This document shows, piece by piece, positions 6,891 through 14,201 of a stretch of DNA of 21,535 nt. The notes under the pieces were generated by a model. The model searched no databases and was not told the origin of the DNA. It worked only from the letters and a program-made list of their open reading frames with translations. The DNA lies in NCBI RefSeq assembly GCF_946479685.1, contig NZ_CAMLGS010000036.1:1-21535 (forward strand), given 5' to 3'. The DNA comes from an uncultured Methylotenera sp. Its GTDB lineage: Bacteria; Pseudomonadota; Gammaproteobacteria; Burkholderiales; Methylophilaceae. The stretch's first letter is position 1. Each line of letters opens with the position of its first letter. The translations under genes were made by a program, and so were the position numbers.

Positions 6891-8654
6891 ATGATGAAAA
6901 TCCAAGAAGAAATCTACAGTTTAATAGATCATGAATTCACACTGAATACATCACCCAATGACTTGCTGAACATCATGCAGGCTTATCAATTAAGCCCCAA
7001 GGACCTAGCAGGACCTTATTCTTATGCGCCATCAGTAGCAGCAGACAACTTCAATATCATACCCAGCAATATGCTGCGGGTATTACAAGACTGGCCTCAG
7101 CAGTTAAACTGGTCACAGCTTAATCAAGCCATCGATGAACTGCTGCACCATTGGTTGCTAGACTACAAAGCCGGAGCAGACCTGGGCAATGCGCTGATGC
7201 TGACGCAATGCATACAGTTATACGTGATCACAGATGCAGGCACCGCACTGTCTGCGCATAACCATCAACTGCACTTGGTGCTGACGCATTTTCTGGCACT
7301 AGCTACCAATCAATTTGATCAGTATCGCTATAACTATTCTAAGAGTTTTGACTTAACCACAGGCCTACCTAATCACCAGCTCATGCTGAAGCTGATTAAA
7401 AAAGCAGAAGCCGAGCATATGAATCTTGGGCTGCTGTTACTTAACCTGAATATCAATGCCGATAAAGAAAGAAAAATAAATACCGATCTATCGACGCTTT
7501 CACTGGCAGCGGTTGACCTGATTCAGCAGCACCTCAGCAAAGACACCAGGCTGTTCCACGTTGGTCCCAATGAGTTTGCAATTGTGATCGAAGACCTGCA
7601 CTTCCCGGCACAACTCAACCTGATTGCATCTGAACTGATCCATGCGTTTGAATCGTCATTACCACTGGTGAATAACAGCCTGATTGTAAAACCGTACTTT
7701 GGTGGTGTCACTACGTTTAAACATACCTCCAAAGCCCACTCGCTATATGAGTGCGCAAAACTGGCATTGCATCATGCCATGATCAATCACTATCAGATTG
7801 AAATGTATGACCAGCACATTACCAGCGTCTTCTCTAGCACTCACTCCTTAGAGGAAGCCATTATCGAGGCTTTGCAGAACAACGAGCTAGAAGTTTATTT
7901 ACAGCCGATTGTCAGCCTGCCTAAACACGATTTAGCCCATGCCACTTGCGTCAGTGCCGAAATGCTATTGCGTTGGCACAACGAAGAATGGGTAGGTATT
8001 TCGCCGATGCGCCTGATTGATACCATTTACAAAAAAGGCTTCGGTAAGATATTTATCCGCTGGCTCATTAACACCGCCTGCCAGCGCATCGCAGAGGTCA
8101 TCGCAACCAACCAAAATGACTTTGCATTGACTGTCAACCTATCATCGCCCGACCTGCTGGATGCAGATTTGCCCGAGTTAATTGCCCAATCGATTGCCTT
8201 ATGGGATATCCCCGCTAAATCACTAGTGATTGAAATTACCGAAAGTGATCTGCTACTGGATGAGAAAAAAGCCATGTCTGTGATTAACCGCATTTCACAA
8301 CTGGGCTGCTCGTTTGCGCTAGATGACTTTGGTACCGGTTATTCATCCATGACAAGACTACGCAATATGCCGATTAGTCTGGTTAAAATTGACCAATCGT
8401 TTGTGAAGCAGATCGACAAATCTCAGCAAGATAGAGAGATTGTGCTCTCTATTATTCAGCTTGCGCATAGCTTAGGTAAAACTGTCGTGGCAGAAGGCGT
8501 GGAAGACTTAAGCTGCCTCAATATACTGACTGAAATGCAATGCGACAAAATACAAGGTTATTACTATTCAAAATCCATGTCGCTCAATGACTTTAATGTA
8601 TGGTTAGCTAACTTCCAAAACCAATACACGCCACTTGCACATAAGCATGAATAA
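6891..8654 (+). CDS. GGDEF-EAL protein: degenerate cyclase domain, intact EAL phosphodiesterase domain
   Basis: The 587-residue protein has an unrecognised N-terminal helical region (about 1-155), then a GGDEF-type domain opening with FDLTTGLPNHQLM, then an EAL domain (about 325-575). The cyclase signature is GPNEF at 225-229 instead of GGDEF, and no RxxD inhibitory site precedes it, so diguanylate cyclase activity is unlikely. The EAL domain keeps its known metal and catalytic residues: Glu357 in AEMLLRW (EML variant of EAL), Asn in NLSSPDLL, Glu in EITESD, Asp478-Asp479 in LDDFGTGYSS, Lys in VKIDQSF and Glu in VAEGVED. It should cut cyclic-di-GMP to pGpG. There is no transmembrane segment or signal peptide. 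It is probably the second gene of an operon with the HD-GYP protein. The degenerate GGDEF may bind GTP and tune the EAL domain, as known for some relatives. Confidence 0.94.
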   Translation: MMKIQEEIYSLIDHEFTLNTSPNDLLNIMQAYQLSPKDLAGPYSYAPSVAADNFNIIPSNMLRVLQDWPQQLNWSQLNQAIDELLHHWLLDYKAGADLGNALMLTQCIQLYVITDAGTALSAHNHQLHLVLTHFLALATNQFDQYRYNYSKSFDLTTGLPNHQLMLKLIKKAEAEHMNLGLLLLNLNINADKERKINTDLSTLSLAAVDLIQQHLSKDTRLFHVGPNEFAIVIEDLHFPAQLNLIASELIHAFESSLPLVNNSLIVKPYFGGVTTFKHTSKAHSLYECAKLALHHAMINHYQIEMYDQHITSVFSSTHSLEEAIIEALQNNELEVYLQPIVSLPKHDLAHATCVSAEMLLRWHNEEWVGISPMRLIDTIYKKGFGKIFIRWLINTACQRIAEVIATNQNDFALTVNLSSPDLLDADLPELIAQSIALWDIPAKSLVIEITESDLLLDEKKAMSVINRISQLGCSFALDDFGTGYSSMTRLRNMPISLVKIDQSFVKQIDKSQQDREIVLSIIQLAHSLGKTVVAEGVEDLSCLNILTEMQCDKIQGYYYSKSMSLNDFNVWLANFQNQYTPLAHKHE

Positions 8655-8687
8655 TTGCCTATGAATCCTTAAGCCCGCCATCTCTAA

Positions 8688-8716
8688 CCGACAACTCTAC
8701 TGAGTGAGGGTATAAT
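8688..8716 (+). promoter_or_regulatory. Sigma-70 promoter for the queD-like gene
   Basis: A -35 element CCGACA (8688-8693, four of six consensus bases) is separated by exactly 17 bases from a perfect TATAAT (8711-8716). The predicted start is A8723, giving a leader of about 60 nt before the chosen ATG at 8783. It lies 33 bases after the preceding stop codon, so queD has its own transcript. Confidence 0.75.
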
Positions 8717-8730
8717 GGCGGTAGTTGGTT

Positions 8731-8751
8731 ACGTTCAGTATGTTTGAACGT
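8731..8751 (+). promoter_or_regulatory. Leader hairpin upstream of the queD-like gene
   Basis: A perfect 7-bp inverted repeat, ACGTTCA (8731-8737) and TGAACGT (8745-8751), has a 7-nt spacer. It starts about eight bases downstream of the predicted transcription start. It could fold in the mRNA leader or serve as a repressor site. It does not resemble the short preQ1 riboswitches I know: there is no pseudoknot-type A-rich tail or matching ribosome site. Confidence 0.5.
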
Positions 8752-8782
8752 GCTGTTAAAATCACCCTTTGATGACATCAAT

Positions 8783-9223
8783 ATGCACATTACTACCCGC
8801 CTTGAATTTGACGCAGGTCACCGGATTCCACACCATAAGAGCCAATGCAAGAACTTGCATGGGCATCGATATGCTATCGAAATCACGCTATCTGGTGACA
8901 TCATCACGGCAGAGAATACGTCTGATAACGGCATGGTGATGGACTTTTCTGATGTGAAAGCGATTGCAAAAGAGGCAGTGGTCAATGTTTGGGACCATGC
9001 ATTTTTGGTATATCAGCACGACGCAGAGGTCTTAAACTTCTTAAATACGCTACCCAACCATAAAACCGTAGTCTTCCCAACGGTACCAACGGCGGAGAAT
9101 ATGGCGGCAGAAGCTTTTAGAATCCTGAAAGCTCGTTATCAGGACACCTACGGCAACCACCTCAAGCTGGAAAAAGTACGTTTATATGAAACGCCTAATA
9201 GCTGGGCGGATGCCTTAAGCTAA
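8783..9223 (+). CDS. queD: 6-carboxytetrahydropterin synthase / 6-pyruvoyl-tetrahydropterin synthase family
   Basis: QueD converts dihydroneopterin triphosphate to 6-carboxy-tetrahydropterin, the first step towards 7-deazaguanine and queuosine. The zinc ligands are visible as His13 (DAGHR), His26 and His28 (LHGHRY); the catalytic Cys22 is in SQCKNLHGH, and the end motif VRLYETPNSWAD is typical. I used ATG 8783 (146 residues) because family members begin right before TRLEFDAGHR; an in-frame TTG at 8744 would add 13 unlike residues and lies in the leader hairpin. No strong ribosome site is visible. The stop is only 16 bases from the stop of the converging rfbD gene with no visible terminator, so the transcripts may overlap. 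A pterin-synthase role other than queuosine cannot be excluded. Confidence 0.88.
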   Translation: MHITTRLEFDAGHRIPHHKSQCKNLHGHRYAIEITLSGDIITAENTSDNGMVMDFSDVKAIAKEAVVNVWDHAFLVYQHDAEVLNFLNTLPNHKTVVFPTVPTAENMAAEAFRILKARYQDTYGNHLKLEKVRLYETPNSWADALS

Positions 9224-9239
9224 CGAATGATTAAGCAAA

Positions 9240-10175
9240 CTAGTTATTTGGCAACGCTTTAAGCTCGGCCATTAACGCATCACGCCAATCCGGCAGTTGC
9301 ACCGAGAAATCGGTACCTAACTTAGTACAATCTAAACAGGAGTTAGCAGGACGTGCCGCCGGTGTTGGGTAGTCTGCGGTAGTAATCGCCTCTATGTTGG
9401 TAACCTTAAGTGGCTGCCAGTGACGTACAAGCTGCAACTGCGTATAAGCTTCGACAATCGCACTGGCAAACCCATGCCATGTAGTATGCCCGGCATTCAC
9501 CAAATGATACACGCCAGCACGCTCACCATCCCAGCGCGCCAGTACCTGTAGCACAGCTTGTGCAATACTGAAGCTACTCGTTGGCGCACCAGCCTGATCA
9601 GCCACGATACGTAGCTGCTCACGCTCTTTAGCTAAGCGTAAAACTGTATGCAAAAAGTTCTTGCCGTAAGCCCCATACACCCATGAAGTTCTAAAAATTA
9701 AGGCTGGCAGCCCGACTGCGCGAATCGCCTCTTCACCGGCTAATTTAGATTTCCCATATACACTTAACGGTGCGGTAGCATCATCTTCTACATACACTCC
9801 GGCTTTATTGCCTGCATATACATAATCTGTAGAAAAGTGGATGAGCTTAGCCCCCAGCTTCGCGGCCTCTTCAGCCAGCACACTAGGTGCCGTCGCATTA
9901 ATCGCATAAGCCAGATCCGGTTCTGACTCTGCTTTATCTACTGCGGTATAAGCTGCCGGGTTGATAATCAAATCAGGCTGTATCGCTTGCACCACGTCGC
10001 GTATCGCTTGCGGGTTTGATAAATCCAGCTGACTTCTATCCAGACAAACCAGCTCGCCAAATAAGCTAGGCTGATTAGCCAAGGCTAGCTGCAAAGCATG
10101 GCCAACTTGGCCATTGACGCCAGTCAATAATATTTTTTTATACATAGGAGTTTGCATCGCTATTATGGAGATCAT
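9240..10175 (-). CDS. rfbD: dTDP-4-dehydrorhamnose reductase
   Basis: This enzyme carries out the last step of dTDP-L-rhamnose synthesis, NAD(P)H-dependent reduction of dTDP-4-dehydro-L-rhamnose (RmlD). The SDR fold is shown by the nucleotide-binding TGVNGQVG and the catalytic Tyr140/Lys144 in VYGKSK. Other conserved blocks are NPAAYTAVDKAE and FSTDYVYAG. The start at 10175 forms an ATGA overlap with the rfbC stop, which suggests coupled translation. In-frame ATGs at 10157 and 10145 are alternatives, and 10145 gives the N-terminus closest to the family (MYKKILLTG). None has a good ribosome site. It is the last gene of the rfbBACD run. Confidence 0.95.
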   Translation of the reverse strand: MISIIAMQTPMYKKILLTGVNGQVGHALQLALANQPSLFGELVCLDRSQLDLSNPQAIRDVVQAIQPDLIINPAAYTAVDKAESEPDLAYAINATAPSVLAEEAAKLGAKLIHFSTDYVYAGNKAGVYVEDDATAPLSVYGKSKLAGEEAIRAVGLPALIFRTSWVYGAYGKNFLHTVLRLAKEREQLRIVADQAGAPTSSFSIAQAVLQVLARWDGERAGVYHLVNAGHTTWHGFASAIVEAYTQLQLVRHWQPLKVTNIEAITTADYPTPAARPANSCLDCTKLGTDFSVQLPDWRDALMAELKALPNN

Positions 10176-10726
10176 GCAAACACATCCGCATCGGCCAGAC
10201 GCGAACCTAACTGATCTTTGGCAGAGAGTACCGGTGACGCATGCGCAGCCAAGCTAGGCCACTCAATACCAATATCGGGATCATCCCAGCGAATACAGCG
10301 CTCATGCTGCGGCGCATAGTAGTCCGTGGTTTTATACAAGAACTCCGTATTATCTTTCAACACTAAAAAGCCATGCGCGAAACCCTCAGGTACCCACATC
10401 TGACGCTTATTATCCGAAGACAGAATCGCACCTACCCATTGCCCAAAAGTTTTAGAATGCTTACGCAAATCTACCGCAACATCGAACACTTCACCGGCCA
10501 CTACGCGCACTAATTTACCCTGAGGCTGTGCAATTTGATAGTGCAAGCCGCGCAGCACATTGGCTGCAGACCTAGAATGGTTATCCTGTACAAACTGAGT
10601 TTTAACACCAGTTAACTGTTCAAATTTTTGCTGATTAAAGCTCTCAAAAAAGAAGCCTCGCTCATCACCAAACACCTGTGGCTCCAGTATCAGCACATCA
10701 GGAATCGCTGTTTTAATCACTTGCAT
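10172..10726 (-). CDS. rfbC: dTDP-4-dehydrorhamnose 3,5-epimerase
   Basis: RmlC inverts C3 and C5 of dTDP-4-dehydro-6-deoxyglucose. The 184-residue cupin protein shows FGDERGFFFESF near the N-terminus, RGLHYQ with the catalytic His62, QGKLVRV with Lys71, VPEGFAHGF, and FLYKTTDYY with the catalytic Tyr. Its length is normal for the family. The ATG follows the rfbA stop directly (TAA then ATG, no gap), and its own stop overlaps the rfbD start by four bases, so it lies in a tight operon. No odd features were seen. Confidence 0.97.
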   Translation of the reverse strand: MQVIKTAIPDVLILEPQVFGDERGFFFESFNQQKFEQLTGVKTQFVQDNHSRSAANVLRGLHYQIAQPQGKLVRVVAGEVFDVAVDLRKHSKTFGQWVGAILSSDNKRQMWVPEGFAHGFLVLKDNTEFLYKTTDYYAPQHERCIRWDDPDIGIEWPSLAAHASPVLSAKDQLGSRLADADVFA

Positions 10727-11602
10727 TTAGTACACCTGTTCCGTCAATAGCATTTTTAGATATTGCCCATAGGCGTTTTTAATGTAGCGATTAGCCAGTT
10801 TATCCAGCGCCGCCGCATCGATATATTGCATACGGTAAGCCACCTCTTCCGGGCTCGCTACTTTCAAACCCTGGCGCTTCTCTATGGTTTCAATAAACAT
10901 TGAAGCTTCTAGCAATGACTCGTGGGTGCCGGTGTCCAACCATGCAATGCCGCGCCCCATTACCTCCACCTGCAAATCACCGCGCTCGAGATAGGCTCGG
11001 TTCACATCGGTAATTTCCAGCTCACCACGTGGTGATGGCTTTAATTGCTCTGCAATGCGAATCACATCGTTATCGTAAAAATACAAACCAGTCACTGCAT
11101 ATCTGGATTTAGGCACAGCTGGTTTTTCTTCCAGACTCACCGCTTGCCCTTGTGCATTAAACTCGACCACGCCATAACGCTCTGGGTCACTGACTGGGTA
11201 CGCAAAGACGGTAGCGCCTTTATTTAAAGTTGCTGCAGCCTGCGTTTTAATCGCCAGTTCATGTCCGTAGAAAATGTTATCGCCTAGTATCAGTGCACAG
11301 CTATCATTACCAATAAACGACTTACCAATAATAAACGCTTGCGCCAAACCATCTGGAGACGGCTGGACTGCGAATTGGATAGAGATGCCCCACTGACTGC
11401 CATCACCTAATAACTGCTGAAAACGCGGGGTATCCTCTGGCGTTGAAATCACCAAAATATCGCGAATCCCAGCCAGCATCAGCGTAGTCAACGGATAGTA
11501 AATCATCGGCTTGTCGTAAACCGGCAATAACTGTTTAGACACGACCTGCGTCACTGGGTGTAAGCGCGTGCCAGATCCCCCAGCTAAAATAATCCCCTTC
11601 AT
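10727..11602 (-). CDS. rfbA: Glucose-1-phosphate thymidylyltransferase
   Basis: RmlA joins glucose-1-phosphate and dTTP to form dTDP-glucose, the entry step of the rhamnose pathway. The N-terminal nucleotidyltransferase signature [11 protein letters not shown] and the Lys in [12 protein letters not shown] are visible. The sugar-phosphate-binding segments [19 protein letters not shown] and [10 protein letters not shown] follow in the usual order. The length of 291 residues is normal. It overlaps rfbB upstream by four bases (ATGA) and abuts rfbC downstream, so translation of all four genes is probably coupled. Confidence 0.97.
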   Translation of the reverse strand: MKGIILAGGSGTRLHPVTQVVSKQLLPVYDKPMIYYPLTTLMLAGIRDILVISTPEDTPRFQQLLGDGSQWGISIQFAVQPSPDGLAQAFIIGKSFIGNDSCALILGDNIFYGHELAIKTQAAATLNKGATVFAYPVSDPERYGVVEFNAQGQAVSLEEKPAVPKSRYAVTGLYFYDNDVIRIAEQLKPSPRGELEITDVNRAYLERGDLQVEVMGRGIAWLDTGTHESLLEASMFIETIEKRQGLKVASPEEVAYRMQYIDAAALDKLANRYIKNAYGQYLKMLLTEQVY

Positions 11603-12684
11603 GCCATTTCCTCACCACGTTCTGAATAATGTGTTTGAATCCAATTACGGTAATCGCCACTGGTAATATTATTAACCCAATCTTGGTGCGCCAAGTACCA
11701 GTTCACGGTTTTTTCTATGCCGGTTTCGAATGTCTCGGCTGGCTTCCAGCCTAGCTCTGTAGCAATTTTAGTCGCATCAATCGCATAACGAATATCATGT
11801 CCTGGTCGATCGGCTACATAAGTAATCAGATCTGCATAAGACTGTCCATTAACCCGCGGTTGTTTCGCGTCAAGCATGCGGCATAATGTCCGCACAATAT
11901 CAATATTAGTTTTCTCGTTCCAGCCACCTACGTTATACACTTCACCCACCTTGCCTGCTTCCAGCACGCGTCGGATAGCCGCACAATGATCTTCAACGTA
12001 CAGCCAATCACGCACTTGCAAACCATTGCCATAAACAGGTAATGGCTTACCTGCCAAGGCATTATGGATTACCAATGGAATTAACTTCTCAGGGAAGTGA
12101 TACGGCCCGTAATTGTTTGAACAATTCGTGGTTAAAGTCGGCAAACCATAAGTGTGGTGATAAGAGCGGACTAAATGGTCTGAAGACGCTTTAGATGCAG
12201 AGTAAGGGCTATTTGGTGCATAAGGCGTGGTTTCGGTAAAGGCCGGATCATCTTTGCCTAACGAACCATAAACCTCATCGGTAGATACATGCAAGAAACG
12301 GAAATTGGCTTTATCCGCAGTATTTAACTCACCCCAGTAAGCACGTACCGCTTCTAACAAGTGAAACGTACCTACAATATTGGTTTGAATAAAATCTTCC
12401 GGGCCATGAATGGAGCGGTCTACATGGCTCTCTGCCGCAAAATTGACGACGGCACGCGGTTTGTACTCAGCCAATAATTTAGCAACCAAGTGCTGATCGC
12501 CAATATCGCCATGCACAAACACGTGATGCGCGTTATGTTCCAAGCTGACTAAATTGTCTAAATTACCGGCATAGGTCAATTTATCTAAATTAACCACAGT
12601 GCCTAAGCCCTGCTTCACCCAAGTCAGTACAAAGTTAGAGCCGATAAAGCCAGCGCCACCTGTTACAAGAATTGTATTATTCAT
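11599..12684 (-). CDS. rfbB: dTDP-glucose 4,6-dehydratase
   Basis: RmlB is an NAD-dependent extended SDR enzyme that makes dTDP-4-dehydro-6-deoxyglucose. The Rossmann motif is TGGAGFIG (Gly9, Gly12, Gly15) and the catalytic Tyr161/Lys165 lies in YSASK. The dehydratase signature STDEVYG and the substrate-binding segment [17 protein letters not shown] are present. The length is 361 residues. It is the first gene of rfbBACD. The 51-base gap to dnaQ upstream on the same strand shows no clear terminator, so read-through from dnaQ is possible. The product feeds rhamnose into lipopolysaccharide or exopolysaccharide, whose transferases are not in this window. Confidence 0.97.
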   Translation of the reverse strand: MNNTILVTGGAGFIGSNFVLTWVKQGLGTVVNLDKLTYAGNLDNLVSLEHNAHHVFVHGDIGDQHLVAKLLAEYKPRAVVNFAAESHVDRSIHGPEDFIQTNIVGTFHLLEAVRAYWGELNTADKANFRFLHVSTDEVYGSLGKDDPAFTETTPYAPNSPYSASKASSDHLVRSYHHTYGLPTLTTNCSNNYGPYHFPEKLIPLVIHNALAGKPLPVYGNGLQVRDWLYVEDHCAAIRRVLEAGKVGEVYNVGGWNEKTNIDIVRTLCRMLDAKQPRVNGQSYADLITYVADRPGHDIRYAIDATKIATELGWKPAETFETGIEKTVNWYLAHQDWVNNITSGDYRNWIQTHYSERGEEMA

Positions 12685-12735
12685 TATTTGTTACTTTCTT
12701 CAATTAACTAATCACTAGCCCCGCTCAATTAAACA

Positions 12736-13419
12736 CTAACTATTCCAAACGCAGTTACCTGACTTTGCCAGACCGGCCAAATATGTCTCATGCTCAGCAA
12801 GCTCTGTATCACTAGCGAGCTTCACCTGCAAGGGTGCATGGCTCACGGTGCTAACTTCTGCCACTTCATGATTAGGTTGATCCAACGCAATCATCAAGCT
12901 ATCTTGGCCACGAGTCATGGCCATGTATACATCTGCAAGCAACTCGGCATCCAGCAATGCACCATGCAGCGTACGTTTTGAGTTATCTATCCCAAAATAC
13001 TTACATAAGGCATCCAAGTTATTACGTTGGCCAGGGCGCATCTCTTTTGCAATTTTGAGCGTATCGGTAACCTTCGCGGTAATTGCCTCGATTTTTTTCT
13101 GCCCGATCAGCCCAAGCTCACAGTTCAAGAAGCCCACGTCAAACGGAGCGTTATGCATAATGAGTTCGGCATCAGCAATAAACGCAATCAATTCATTGGC
13201 AATATCAGCAAAGCGCGGTTTGTCTTGCAAGAACTCCAGTGAAATACCGTGCACCTCTTGCGCGCCTGGGTCGATGTCACGATCTGGATTTAAATAATAA
13301 TGAAAATGGTGTTTTGTTAAACGCCGATTCACCACTTCCACTGCCGCAATTTCAATCACACGGTGCCCTTGGGCATGATACAAACCTGTAGTTTCCGTAT
13401 CTAAAAAGATTTGCCGCAT
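12736..13419 (-). CDS. dnaQ: DNA polymerase III epsilon subunit (3'-5' proofreading exonuclease)
   Basis: The 227-residue DEDDh exonuclease has ExoI as LDTETTG (Asp7, Glu9), ExoII in MHNAPFDVGFL, and ExoIII in HGALLDAELLADVY (His152, Asp157). The replisome proofreading subunit carries this domain followed by a short C-terminal tail that binds the polymerase alpha subunit; here the tail is about 60 residues, as usual. The start ATG overlaps the rnhA stop by one base (TAATG), which implies translational coupling. The rnhA-dnaQ pair is a common arrangement in proteobacteria. Confidence 0.95.
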   Translation of the reverse strand: MRQIFLDTETTGLYHAQGHRVIEIAAVEVVNRRLTKHHFHYYLNPDRDIDPGAQEVHGISLEFLQDKPRFADIANELIAFIADAELIMHNAPFDVGFLNCELGLIGQKKIEAITAKVTDTLKIAKEMRPGQRNNLDALCKYFGIDNSKRTLHGALLDAELLADVYMAMTRGQDSLMIALDQPNHEVAEVSTVSHAPLQVKLASDTELAEHETYLAGLAKSGNCVWNS

Positions 13420-13889
13420 TATGTATTAGCTCCCTTTTGCAACACTTGCTCTACGCCCTTATTCGCCAGCATGTCTGCACGCTCGTTGCCCGCATTACCG
13501 GCATGTCCTTTGACCCATATCCATTCCACGCTATGCTGCTGCGCCAAGCCATCCAGCACGCGCCATAAATCATCATTTTTAACAGGCTTTTTGTCTGAAG
13601 TGCGCCAGTTGCGGGCTTTCCAGCCAATAATCCACTCAGAAATCCCCTTCTGCACATAAACAGAATCTGTAAATACTTTTGCATGGCATGTGCGCTTCAA
13701 CGCTTCTAAAGCACGAATCACAGCAGTCAACTCCATGCGATTATTGGTTGTGACCAACTCGCCACCAAACAATTCTTTTTCATGCCCCTCGTAACTGATC
13801 CATGCCCCCCAGCCGCCTGGGCCAGGATTACCTTTGCATGCACCATCGGCATAAATTTCCACGTGAGGACGTGCCACTGCTGTAGTCAT
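13419..13889 (-). CDS. rnhA: Ribonuclease HI
   Basis: RNase HI cuts the RNA strand of RNA-DNA hybrids. All catalytic residues are visible: Asp15 ([14 protein letters not shown]), Glu53 (NNRMEL), Asp75 (FTDSVYV), with His129 and Asp139 in [12 protein letters not shown]. The basic-handle segment [19 protein letters not shown] is present, so this is the full E. coli-like form, 156 residues. The ATG at 13889 has only a weak AAGTGA upstream. It is first in the rnhA-dnaQ pair and overlaps dnaQ by one base. Confidence 0.97.
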   Translation of the reverse strand: MTTAVARPHVEIYADGACKGNPGPGGWGAWISYEGHEKELFGGELVTTNNRMELTAVIRALEALKRTCHAKVFTDSVYVQKGISEWIIGWKARNWRTSDKKPVKNDDLWRVLDGLAQQHSVEWIWVKGHAGNAGNERADMLANKGVEQVLQKGANT

Positions 13890-14039
13890 TAATCAAATTT
13901 CACTTTAACTCTAAATTAGTCATGATTATAGAACATAGCAACGCCTAGCATGGCTATAGCGTATAAATATTAATCAAGCCAGCACAAATTTAATCTAAAA
14001 ATTCTTATTGGAAAAATTAATCTCGCAATTTGTATCACT

Positions 14040-14048
14040 TGGTATAAC
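14040..14048 (+). promoter_or_regulatory. Possible extended -10 promoter of the carbonic anhydrase-like gene
   Basis: TGGTATAAC matches the extended -10 form TGnTATAAT with one mismatch. No good -35 lies 16-18 bases upstream, as is usual for extended -10 promoters. Transcription would start near 14055, leaving a leader of about 147 nt, which is long. Confidence 0.35.
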
Positions 14049-14054
14049 AAAGAT

Positions 14055-14072
14055 GTTTAATTTTAATTAAAC
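14055..14072. promoter_or_regulatory. 18-bp palindrome, candidate operator
   Basis: GTTTAATT, two bases, then AATTAAAC forms a perfect 8-bp inverted repeat. A two-base spacer is too short for a stable RNA loop, so a dimeric DNA-binding protein is more likely than a hairpin. It begins where a transcript from the extended -10 just upstream would start. The A/T-rich background raises the chance of coincidence. Confidence 0.4.
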
Positions 14073-14201
14073 AAATGCGCAATTCAGCCGTTAACAAAAT
14101 ATATATGAATTTAATACCACTTTCTTCAATACTAAATAAATGCCAAATTGGCGTTAAAAACTAATTAACGATAGGCATTAATAATAAAGTCGGAACGTAA
14201 T

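Larger units (their letters stand above)
13890..14201. other. 312-base A/T-rich divergent regulatory region between rnhA and the carbonic anhydrase-like gene
   Basis: There is no convincing coding sequence. For the minus strand (rnhA) a TATAAT lies at 13930-13925, about 35 bases before the start, with no good -35. For the plus strand there is an extended -10 at 14040-14048 and a palindrome at 14055-14072. Closer to the gene is GCCAA-A-TTGGC (14142-14152). The region is markedly richer in A/T than its neighbours. Confidence 0.5.

Noticed and set aside
8717..8782. A preQ1 riboswitch in the queD leader.
   Set aside because: The leader has a simple 7-bp hairpin but lacks the A-rich tail and pseudoknot pairing expected of preQ1 classes. 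It is kept only as an unexplained hairpin.
9240..12684. The rfb cluster as a horizontally acquired surface-polysaccharide island.
   Set aside because: Base composition looks like that of the neighbours, there are no transposase, integrase or flanking repeats, and no glycosyltransferases accompany it. It looks like a resident pathway.
12917..13297. A 126-codon plus-strand open frame opposite dnaQ.
   Set aside because: It is the antisense shadow of dnaQ; the Ser/Cys-rich translation matches no family.
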